Below are positions 36,964 to 44,065 of a stretch of DNA of 64,000 bases, one piece after another. The position numbers and the translations under genes are program-made. Position 1 is the first letter of the stretch. Every line of letters begins with the position of its first letter. The stretch is from Albidovulum denitrificans (GTDB lineage: Bacteria; Pseudomonadota; Alphaproteobacteria; Rhodobacterales; Rhodobacteraceae). The notes beneath the pieces are model-generated. The model worked only from the letters and a program-made list of their open reading frames with translations, made no database searches and had not been told where the DNA came from. Location of the stretch: contig NZ_PVEP01000002.1 in assembly GCF_002973535.1 (NCBI RefSeq), forward strand, positions 248,001 through 312,000. Direction: 5' to 3'.

Positions 36964-37605
36964 TCAATCCTGTCCCAACCCTTCGACCAGCGGCACGAAA
37001 CGCACGGGCCGCAACTCATCATACTCATACCCGTCGGGGCCGCGCGTGACCTTGATCAGGCTCTGGACCGTGTCGGACTGGCCGACGGGCAGAACCATGA
37101 TACCGCCGATGCGAAGCTGAGCCAAGAGTGGTCCGGGCGGGTCTTCGGCGGCGGCGGTCACGATGATGCGGTCGAAGGGCGCCTGATCGGGAAGGCCGTG
37201 GCTGCCATCGGCGGTCATGGCGGTGATATTGGTGATGCCGAGCCGGGCGAAGGTTTCCTCCGCCTCGCGCACCAGCCTCTTGTGCCGGTCGAGCGTATAG
37301 ACCCGGCGGGCCAGCTCGCTCAGGATCGCGGCCTGGTAGCCGGAGCCGGTTCCGATCTCAAGCACCTTGTCGCGCGGGCTGACATCAAGCGCCTGAGTCA
37401 TCAGCCCGACGACCGAGGGTTGCGAGATGGTCTGACCGCAGGCGATGGGCAGGGGCGTGTCCTCATAGGCGCGTTCGGCGAAGAGGCCGCGGACGAATTC
37501 GCCGCGGTCGATCCGCTCCATCGCCGTCAGGACACGGGCGTCGGTGACGCGCTTCGAACGCAAGGTGAAGAGGAACCGCATCTTGCGTTCGGCAAGATCG
37601 GTCAT
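36964..37605 (-). CDS. pcm: Protein-L-isoaspartate O-methyltransferase
   Basis: Pcm (213 aa) repairs isoaspartyl damage using S-adenosylmethionine. The [19 protein letters not shown] substrate motif, the SAM loop [15 protein letters not shown] and the [13 protein letters not shown] motif are present. It overlaps surE by four bases (ATGA) and is followed after 62 bases by nlpD. Confidence 0.95.
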   Translation of the reverse strand: MTDLAERKMRFLFTLRSKRVTDARVLTAMERIDRGEFVRGLFAERAYEDTPLPIACGQTISQPSVVGLMTQALDVSPRDKVLEIGTGSGYQAAILSELARRVYTLDRHKRLVREAEETFARLGITNITAMTADGSHGLPDQAPFDRIIVTAAAEDPPGPLLAQLRIGGIMVLPVGQSDTVQSLIKVTRGPDGYEYDELRPVRFVPLVEGLGQD

Positions 37606-38387
37606 CCCAGCCGCGCCCCGAGATCGGCCACCGCGTCATGCGCGGTCAGGTCGGCGCGCATCGGCGTGACGGTGATATAGCCTTCAAGGTTCAGCGCGAC
37701 ATCGGTGCCGGGTGCCGTCGGCAGGTGTTGCGGTCCGCCCTTGATCCAGAGGAATTTCCGCCCCGAGGGGGAGATATGGGGTTCCACGCCGAAGAAGGTT
37801 TCGGTCCGGTAGCCCTGCGGCGCGGCGCGCAGGCCCTTGACCGCTTTCGCGCCGATGGGCGGGAAGTTGACGTTGTAGAACAGGCGGTAATCGTCGCTGT
37901 CCCAATGCGCCTTGTCGAGAAGCGCGCGCACGGTCGCCGCGCCATGGTCGCGCGCGGCCTCGAACGGCGTGTCGAGATCGTCGGTTCCCGGCCCCATGAA
38001 CTGGCTGAGCGCGATGGCCGGGACGCCCTGAAGGGCCGCCTCCATCGCGCCGCCGATGGTGCCGGAGTAAAGCACGTTCTCGCCCGCGTTGTTGCCCCGG
38101 TTGACGCCGGAGAGCACAAGGTCGGGGCGGCCGCCCTGAAGCACGTCGTAGATGCCCGCCAGAACGCAATCGGCGGGGCTGCCCTCGGCCGCGTAGCGGC
38201 GGGGCCCGAGCTTGGCGATCATCATCGGGTGGGTGTAGCTGATGCAATGGCCGACGCCGGATTGTTCGAAGGCGGGGGCGACGGTCCAGACTTCACCGTT
38301 CTTTCCGGCGATCTCATGGGCGATGGCGGTCAGCACTTCAAGTCCGGGGGCGTTGATGCCGTCGTCATTGGTGATGAGAATACGCAT
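37602..38387 (-). CDS. surE: 5'/3'-nucleotidase SurE
   Basis: SurE (261 aa) is a metal-dependent nucleoside monophosphatase. The N-terminal metal-binding motif [12 protein letters not shown], the APAFEQSG loop and [25 protein letters not shown] are all intact. First gene of the surE-pcm-nlpD group. Confidence 0.96.
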   Translation of the reverse strand: MRILITNDDGINAPGLEVLTAIAHEIAGKNGEVWTVAPAFEQSGVGHCISYTHPMMIAKLGPRRYAAEGSPADCVLAGIYDVLQGGRPDLVLSGVNRGNNAGENVLYSGTIGGAMEAALQGVPAIALSQFMGPGTDDLDTPFEAARDHGAATVRALLDKAHWDSDDYRLFYNVNFPPIGAKAVKGLRAAPQGYRTETFFGVEPHISPSGRKFLWIKGGPQHLPTAPGTDVALNLEGYITVTPMRADLTAHDAVADLGARLG

Positions 38388-38469
38388 GCCGCCCCCGAAT
38401 TTGTCTCAGGCCCTGATTAGACGACCCGTTGCGGGGCGTAAAGCGCCGCTGCCGCCCTTGCGGACGAAA

Positions 38470-38529
38470 CCGCGCGGGGGCAGGCCCCGCGCGGTGCCTC
38501 CGGCGGGAGTATTTTGGGCAACGAAGAAG
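38470..38529 (-). repeat. 3'-flanking element copy 4 plus GC hairpin
   Basis: On the minus strand the core CTTCTTCGTTG-CCCAAAATACTCC (38529-38506) starts four bases beyond the stop of the dehydrogenase gene and is followed by a perfect 10-bp hairpin, CCGCGCGGGG with CCCCGCGCGG (38470-38494, 5-base loop), then TTTCGT. This looks like the transcript end of the minus-strand dehydrogenase gene ahead of surE. Confidence 0.65.
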
Positions 38530-38533
38530 CTGG

Positions 38534-39205
38534 TCAGATGAGCGCGAGGAGGCGGTCGGCTTCCTGGCCTGGCGGCGTGAGGGCCGCGCGGTCCTCGCCG
38601 GGGAAGAAGCGGGCGCGGGTGGCGGTGGGCATCGGCGCGGGCGTTTCGATCAGCACGCGGGGGCCGGTTTTCGCGCTTTCGGCCTGCCAGCTGCGGGCCA
38701 GCGCGATCTGGGCCGATTTGGTGGCGCCGTAGACGCCGAAGAATTTCTCCCCCGCGCGGGGGTCGTCGAAAAGCATCGCGGCACCTTTCGCCGCAAGGAG
38801 GAGCGGCGTCAGGAGCGGGATCAGCTGCGCGGTGGCGCGGATGTTGCAGGCGGTGGAGCGGTCAAGCTCTTTCGGGTCGGTATGGGCGGCGGGCGCAAGG
38901 GGGGCTGCCTGAATCGCGGCATGGACCCAGAGGTCGAGCTTGCCCCAGCGGGCAAGGATCTGCTGCGCCAGGTGTCCCATCGCGCCTTCATCGGTGATGT
39001 CGAGGGGCGCGATGGTGCAGGCGCCGCCCTTCGCCTGGATCGCGTCGTCCAGTTCCTCAAGCGCGCCGGTGGTGCGGGCGACGGCGAGGACATGCCAGCC
39101 GGAGGCGCCCAGCCGTTCGGCCATGGCAAAGCCGAGGCCGCGCGAGGCGCCGGTGACGAGGGCGAGTTTGGGGGCGAGTTTGGGGGCGGGTGCGGTATCC
39201 ATCAT
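38534..39205 (-). CDS. Short-chain dehydrogenase/reductase
   Basis: A 223-aa SDR with an N-terminal TGASRGLGFAM cofactor loop and a normal YGATK (YxxxK) active site. The NAG motif is replaced by VHAAIQ. Substrate unknown. The start is ATG 39205 or 39202 (tandem) with AAAGGGGC upstream; both lie just before the cofactor strand. It is divergent from bioY with 107 bases between the starts. Confidence 0.85.
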   Translation of the reverse strand: MMDTAPAPKLAPKLALVTGASRGLGFAMAERLGASGWHVLAVARTTGALEELDDAIQAKGGACTIAPLDITDEGAMGHLAQQILARWGKLDLWVHAAIQAAPLAPAAHTDPKELDRSTACNIRATAQLIPLLTPLLLAAKGAAMLFDDPRAGEKFFGVYGATKSAQIALARSWQAESAKTGPRVLIETPAPMPTATRARFFPGEDRAALTPPGQEADRLLALI

Positions 39206-39312
39206 GGCGCCCCTTTGGCATTGGAACCGGTGCTGTGCAACAGGAGAGATTGACACCGCGCGGCGCTGCGGCGAAATTGCGCGGCAAATCTGGCAGAGGA
39301 AGGACCTTCCCC

Positions 39313-39903
39313 ATGACACTTTCCAAGGCGCTCGTTCGCACGCAATCCCGGATGGCGCAGGTGGCGCTGGTCGTGGGCGGATCGCTTTTCATCGCGCTGG
39401 CGGCGCAGGTCTCCGTTCCGATGATCCCGGTGCCGATGACCTTGCAGACGCTGGCGATCCTGCTGGTGGGCTTTGCCTTTGGCGCGCGGCTGGGCGCCGC
39501 GACGCTGCTGGCCTATCTGGCCGAGGGCGCGATGGGCCTGCCGGTCTTTGCGCAGGGGATGAACGGGATCGCCTTCTTCGGGCCGACCGCCGGTTTCCTC
39601 GTCGGTTTCGTCGGGATGGCCGCGATTGCGGGCGTTGCGGCCGATCGCGGCGTGCGCGGCTTTGTCGGCACGGCGGCGGTCGCGCTGCTGGCCTCGGCGC
39701 TGCTTTATGTGCCGGGTGTTCTCTGGGCGATGTCGCTGGCCGAGATGGCCGGGATCGACACGGCGAAATGGGGCGCGGACAGCTTTGGCTCGGTCTGGAC
39801 CTATTACATGGCGCCGTTCCTGATCGGCGACGCGGTCAAGGCGGTTCTGGCCGCGCTGATCGTCACCGGCGGCTGGGCCGCGCTGAAGGGCCGCCGCGCC
39901 TGA
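39313..39903 (+). CDS. bioY: Biotin transporter BioY (ECF S component)
   Basis: BioY (196 aa) is the membrane biotin-binding subunit of an energy-coupling-factor importer. Visible are the VPMIPVPMTLQTLAILLVG segment, GARLGAATLLAYLAEGAMGLPVFA and about six membrane helices. No bioM/bioN is nearby, so it may act alone or with shared ECF parts. I looked upstream for a TTATAGATAA-type BioR box and did not find one. birA elsewhere in the window uses the same vitamin. Confidence 0.92.
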   Translation: MTLSKALVRTQSRMAQVALVVGGSLFIALAAQVSVPMIPVPMTLQTLAILLVGFAFGARLGAATLLAYLAEGAMGLPVFAQGMNGIAFFGPTAGFLVGFVGMAAIAGVAADRGVRGFVGTAAVALLASALLYVPGVLWAMSLAEMAGIDTAKWGADSFGSVWTYYMAPFLIGDAVKAVLAALIVTGGWAALKGRRA

Positions 39904-39924
39904 GCGCAGGTTTCCCGCAACGGA

Positions 39925-40371
39925 TCAGGAAGGGGTCGCCTCGGCGGCCCCTTCTTCGTTATGAAGCCGGGAAAGCGCGGCCGCGCACATCCCGTAGGGT
40001 TCCCATTCGCAGCCCGCGCAGAGGGTTTTCAGGCTGCCGGGCGGGACATGGGCGCGGATGCGGGCCTTGGCCTGCCCCCAGGTCAGGACCTCGCGCGGGG
40101 CAAGGCGCAGGGCCGCCGCATGGGCGCGGTCAAGCGTCCTGATCTTCGCCTCATTGGTGCAAAGCCGCCCGCGCCGCTTGGGGCAGGGGGCGCAGATGTC
40201 GTCGGTGGCGCCCGTGACCTCGATCACCGTCGCATCGCCCCCTTCGGCGCGCAACTGGCCCATGACGATGGCGGTCATGTTGGCGGTGAAGTCCGGCGAA
40301 TAGCCCTTGCCCTCGAACCCGAGCGAGCAGAGGAAATGGTGCGGGCGGTAGCGGAGCTTGCCGTCGCTCAC
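39925..40371 (-). CDS. DUF1284 cysteine-rich protein
   Basis: A 148-aa protein of the DUF1284 family (RPHHFLCSLGFEGKGYS at the N-terminus). Cysteines cluster in CAPCPKRRGRLC and LCAGCEWEPYGMC plus the HHFLC Cys, which suggests an iron-sulfur or zinc site; I recall that the family is annotated as putative Fe-S. GTG 40371 overlaps the purF stop by four bases (GTGA), so it is coupled to purine synthesis. Longer in-frame starts would lie deep inside purF. Confidence 0.82.
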   Translation of the reverse strand: MSDGKLRYRPHHFLCSLGFEGKGYSPDFTANMTAIVMGQLRAEGGDATVIEVTGATDDICAPCPKRRGRLCTNEAKIRTLDRAHAAALRLAPREVLTWGQAKARIRAHVPPGSLKTLCAGCEWEPYGMCAAALSRLHNEEGAAEATPS

Positions 40372-41828
40372 TCCGCCGCCTTCATCTCGAACCCCTGCGC
40401 GATCTGGTCGGAGGGGGCGACGGGGTATTGGCCGGAGAAGCAGGCATCGCAATATTGCGGGGCTTTCGGGTCGCGGCCCTGCGCCTCGCCCACGGCGCGG
40501 TAAAGGCCGTCGAGCGAGACGAACTTCAAGGAGTCGACGCCGATCCAGTCGCGCATTTCCTCTTCCGACATCGTCGCGGCGAGAAGCTTGGCGCGTTCGG
40601 GCGTATCGACCCCGTAGAAACACGGCCAGGCAGTGGGGGGGGAGGCGATGCGGAAATGGACCTCGGCCGCGCCTGCATCAAGGATCATGTCCTTGATCTT
40701 GCGGCTGGTGGTCCCGCGCACGACGGAATCGTCGACCAGGATCACCCGCTTGCCCTTGATGAGCGCGCGGTTGACGTTCAGCTTCAGCCGCACCCCCATG
40801 TTGCGGATCTGCTCCGTCGGCTCGATGAAGGTTCGGCCCATGTATTGATTGCGGATGATGCCCATGCCGAAGGGGATGCCGCTTTCGGCGGCAAAGCCGA
40901 TGGCGGCGGGGGTGCCGCTGTCGGGGACGGGGCAGACCAGATCGGCCTCCACCGGCGCCTCGCGCGCCAGTTCCACGCCGATCTGGCGGCGGGTTTCATA
41001 GACCGAACGGCCGCCGAGGATCGAATCGGGGCGCGAGAAATAGACGTGTTCGAAGATGCAGAAGCGGCCCTTGGCCGGGGCGAACGGGTGGGAGGAGGTG
41101 ACGGTGCCGTTCTCGATCACCACCATCTCGCCCGGTGCGATCTCGCGCACGAATTCCGCGCCGATGATGTCAAGCGCGCAGGTCTCGGACGACAGGGCAT
41201 AGCCGTCGCCGATCTTGCCAAGGACCAGCGGGCGGACGCCCAGGGGATCGCGCACCCCGATCAGCTTGGTGCGCGTCATGGCGACGACGGAAAACGCGCC
41301 CTCGACCGCGCGCAGCGCGTCCTTGATGCGTTCGGACAGGGTCTTTTGCATCGAACGCGCCATCAGGTGAATGATGCATTCGCTGTCAGACGACGACTGA
41401 AAGATCGCGCCGCGCCCGATCAGTTCCTTGCGCAACTGGGCGGCGTTGGTCAGGTTGCCGTTATGGGCAATGGCGCAGCCGCCGATGGCGAACTCGCCGA
41501 AAAAGGGCTGCACGTCGCGGATCGCGGTCGCGCCCTTGGTGCCTGCGGTGGAGTAGCGCACATGCCCGATGGCAAGGCTGCCGGGCAGGGTCGCCATGAC
41601 GTCGGCCTTGGTGAAGTTGTCGCGCACATAACCGAAGCGCTTGGCGTTGTTGAAACCCTCGACCGGGTCATAGCTGACGATGCCGCCCGCCTCTTGTCCG
41701 CGATGTTGCAGGGCATGCAGGCCGAGGGCCACGAAATTCGCCGCGTCGGCAACGCCGATCACACCGAATATGCCACATTCTTCCTTCAACTTGTCGTCGT
41801 CGAAAGGGTGGCTCAGGAATGGGCGCAT
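40368..41828 (-). CDS. purF: Amidophosphoribosyltransferase
   Basis: PurF (486 aa) makes 5-phosphoribosylamine from PRPP and glutamine, the first committed step of purine synthesis. The N-terminal nucleophile is Cys18 (EECGIFG) after a 17-residue propeptide. The glutaminase motifs HVRYSTAG and NGNLTN and the PRPP-binding VILVDDSVVRGTTS are intact. The C-terminal CDACFSGQYP is as in bacterial PurF with an Fe-S site. Confidence 0.96.
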   Translation of the reverse strand: MRPFLSHPFDDDKLKEECGIFGVIGVADAANFVALGLHALQHRGQEAGGIVSYDPVEGFNNAKRFGYVRDNFTKADVMATLPGSLAIGHVRYSTAGTKGATAIRDVQPFFGEFAIGGCAIAHNGNLTNAAQLRKELIGRGAIFQSSSDSECIIHLMARSMQKTLSERIKDALRAVEGAFSVVAMTRTKLIGVRDPLGVRPLVLGKIGDGYALSSETCALDIIGAEFVREIAPGEMVVIENGTVTSSHPFAPAKGRFCIFEHVYFSRPDSILGGRSVYETRRQIGVELAREAPVEADLVCPVPDSGTPAAIGFAAESGIPFGMGIIRNQYMGRTFIEPTEQIRNMGVRLKLNVNRALIKGKRVILVDDSVVRGTTSRKIKDMILDAGAAEVHFRIASPPTAWPCFYGVDTPERAKLLAATMSEEEMRDWIGVDSLKFVSLDGLYRAVGEAQGRDPKAPQYCDACFSGQYPVAPSDQIAQGFEMKAAE

Positions 41829-41926
41829 CGCGCAGGTCTCCGAATCCGGGGAGCAGATGTCGCCCCCCGTTTAGAGACTGGCGCGGCCCATGTCACGCCG
41901 TTGTCACAACGAATTGCGGGATTAGG

Positions 41927-42547
41927 TCAGTTCGCCGGTGCGTCGGGGACGATTGTCTTGGCGCCGGTCCCCTGATCGGTGGTCGATTGCACGGGCGCGC
42001 CGCATTTGCCGATCAGGTCCTGATAGCGCGCGGTGATCCAGCCCGGCGCGTCCGCCGGCACCTCGGCGTTCAGGCGGTCCTGAAGGCTGGCAAAGACCTT
42101 GGCCGACTGGGAATTGTCGACAACCGGGATCCCTGCGCCCGACATCGCGCGGTCATAGGCGACGAAGGCGACGGCGACCAGAAGGATGCCGCGCAGCACG
42201 CCGAACAGGAAGCCAAGCCCCTGATCGACCCCGCCAAGCGCCGAACGCTGGACGGCCGAAGAAAACAGCGGCGTGAAGATCGACATTACGATCAGCGCGA
42301 CCGCGAAGACGGCGGCGAAGGCCGCGATCACCGAAAGCTCGCAACTGCCGCCGAGGAACGTGTCCAGCACCGGGATCTGCTTGATGAGCGGTTCGGCCTG
42401 CGGCGCGAAGATGAAGGCCAGCACCGCGGCGGCGACCCAGCCCGCGATGGCCAGTATCTCGCGCACCACGCCGCGGCTGTAGGCGAGGATCGCCGACAAC
42501 AGGATGACGACCGCTACCACGGCGTCTACGATCGTGAAACCTTCCAT
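41927..42547 (-). CDS. cvpA: CvpA family membrane protein
   Basis: A 206-aa protein with four membrane helices in the first 130 residues (TIVDAVVAVVILLSAILAYSRG and GWVAAAVLAFIF are typical of CvpA/colicin V production proteins) and a soluble tail with YQDLIGKCG. CvpA is a membrane protein involved in envelope homeostasis and often sits beside purF, as here (98 bases upstream of purF). Confidence 0.88.
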   Translation of the reverse strand: MEGFTIVDAVVAVVILLSAILAYSRGVVREILAIAGWVAAAVLAFIFAPQAEPLIKQIPVLDTFLGGSCELSVIAAFAAVFAVALIVMSIFTPLFSSAVQRSALGGVDQGLGFLFGVLRGILLVAVAFVAYDRAMSGAGIPVVDNSQSAKVFASLQDRLNAEVPADAPGWITARYQDLIGKCGAPVQSTTDQGTGAKTIVPDAPAN

Positions 42548-42564
42548 GCCCTCGCTCCTTGCTC

Positions 42565-43932
42565 TCAGCCTGCCGCAAACATCTCGCCGACAAACGTCGT
42601 CAGATCGGGCATCTTGCGCACCCGCATTGCGTCATCCCCGCCGGTCTTGCTCTGTTCCGGGGCGACTGCCTGTGAAAAACCAAGTTTTCGCGCTTCTTTC
42701 AACCTGTTTTCGGTCTGGCCCACCGGGCGCAGCGCGCCAGAGAGGCTGATTTCGCCGAAAATTACCATGTCTGGCGGAAGTGCAACATCTTCCCTTGCGG
42801 AAAGAAGCGCCGCCGCGACGGCCAGATCGGCGGCCGGTTCGCTGACCCGCATCCCCCCCGCGACGTTCAGAAAGACGTCGAGCCCGGCGAAGGGGATGCC
42901 GCAGCGCGCCTCAAGCACCGCAAGGATGGTGGACAGCCTGCCGCTGTCCAGTCCGACAACGGTGCGGCGCGGCGTACCAAGGGGGGAGGGGGCGACAAGC
43001 GCCTGAATCTCGGTCAGGACCGGCCTTGTGCCTTCGATCCCGGCAAAGACGGCCGAGCCGGGGCTGGCCTGCCCGCGTTCGGACAGGAAGAGGGCCGAGG
43101 GGTTGGCAACCTCGGCCAGACCGCCGCCGGTCATCTCGAAGACGCCGATTTCGTCGGCCGGGCCAAAGCGGTTCTTGACCGCGCGCAGGATGCGGAACTG
43201 GTGGCCGCGCTCGCCCTCGAAATAAAGCACCGTATCGACCATGTGTTCGACGACGCGGGGGCCGGCGATCTGGCCCTCCTTCGTCACATGGCCCACAAGG
43301 ATCACCGAACAGCCGCGCTTCTTGGCAAAGCTCACCAGTTCATGCGCGGCAGACCGGACCTGACTGACCGAGCCGGGGGCGGCCTCAACATGGTCGGCCC
43401 ACATGGTCTGGATCGAATCGATGATGCACAGATCGGGGCGCAGCGCGTCCAGCGTCGTCAGGATGTCGCGCAGGTTGGTCTCGGCGGCCAGTTGCACCGG
43501 CGCGTCGGCAAGGCCCAGACGCGCCGCGCGCATGCGGACCTGGGCCGACGCCTCCTCACCCGAGACGTAAAGGCAGGAAAGCCCGGTGCGCGCGAAACTG
43601 GCGGCGGCCTGCAACAGAAGCGTGGATTTGCCGATGCCGGGATCGCCGCCGACCAGGATCGCCGAGGCCGCGACAAGGCCGCCGCCCAGCACGCGGTCCA
43701 GCTCCTCCATCCCCGAGGCGGCGCGCGCGGGCGGCGTTTCCGAGGTGGCGAGCGTCGTCACCTCAACCCGCCGCCCCTTGGCCGCGCCCAGCGTCTTGCC
43801 CGCCGGACCGGCGGTCAGCGGCGCCTCTTCCACGATGGTGTTCCAGCCGCCGCAGGCGTCGCAGCGCCCCGACCACTTGCGGTGAACGGCACCGCAGGCG
43901 GTGCAGGTGAAGCTTGGTAATCCCTTGGCCAT
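42565..43932 (-). CDS. radA: DNA repair protein RadA
   Basis: RadA (455 aa) is a RecA-like branch-migration helicase. An N-terminal zinc finger (CTACGAVHRKWSGRCDACG), Walker A GGDPGIGKST, the KNRFG motif and a C-terminal Lon-type substrate domain (ALLSAREDVALPPDMVIFGEISLSG) are present in order. ATG 43932 has AGGAAGGG upstream; an upstream in-frame start at 43992 would overlap the mrcA promoter side and is not needed. Confidence 0.95.
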   Translation of the reverse strand: MAKGLPSFTCTACGAVHRKWSGRCDACGGWNTIVEEAPLTAGPAGKTLGAAKGRRVEVTTLATSETPPARAASGMEELDRVLGGGLVAASAILVGGDPGIGKSTLLLQAAASFARTGLSCLYVSGEEASAQVRMRAARLGLADAPVQLAAETNLRDILTTLDALRPDLCIIDSIQTMWADHVEAAPGSVSQVRSAAHELVSFAKKRGCSVILVGHVTKEGQIAGPRVVEHMVDTVLYFEGERGHQFRILRAVKNRFGPADEIGVFEMTGGGLAEVANPSALFLSERGQASPGSAVFAGIEGTRPVLTEIQALVAPSPLGTPRRTVVGLDSGRLSTILAVLEARCGIPFAGLDVFLNVAGGMRVSEPAADLAVAAALLSAREDVALPPDMVIFGEISLSGALRPVGQTENRLKEARKLGFSQAVAPEQSKTGGDDAMRVRKMPDLTTFVGEMFAAG

Positions 43933-44008
43933 GGCCCTTCCTGCACCAGCGCCGCCCGGCCCGCAAGCGCCGCGATGGCAGGCTGCCGCCACGTCCCGCC
44001 AAGTTGTT

Positions 44009-44037
44009 TTGACCCCGGCGGGCTGTGGCTATATAGA
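44009..44037 (+). promoter_or_regulatory. Sigma-70 promoter of mrcA
   Basis: TTGACC (44009-44014), a 17-base spacer and TATAGA (44032-44037) lie 28 bases upstream of the mrcA TTG start. This is one of the clearest promoter-like sequences in the window. The predicted leader is only about 20 bases long and contains the GGAGG site. Confidence 0.65.
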
Positions 44038-44065
44038 CGCGGACGTTCCTCTTGGAGGTCAGGGT

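Noticed and set aside
39206-39312. BioR box or biotin riboswitch-like control before bioY
   Set aside because: No TTATAGATAA-like site and no conserved RNA structure were seen in the 107-base gap.
39949-39965. Fifth copy of the 3'-flanking element after bioY (CTTCTTCGTT then ATGAAG)
   Set aside because: Only the first ten bases match, the CAAAATACTCC part is missing, and it lies inside the DUF1284 coding sequence.
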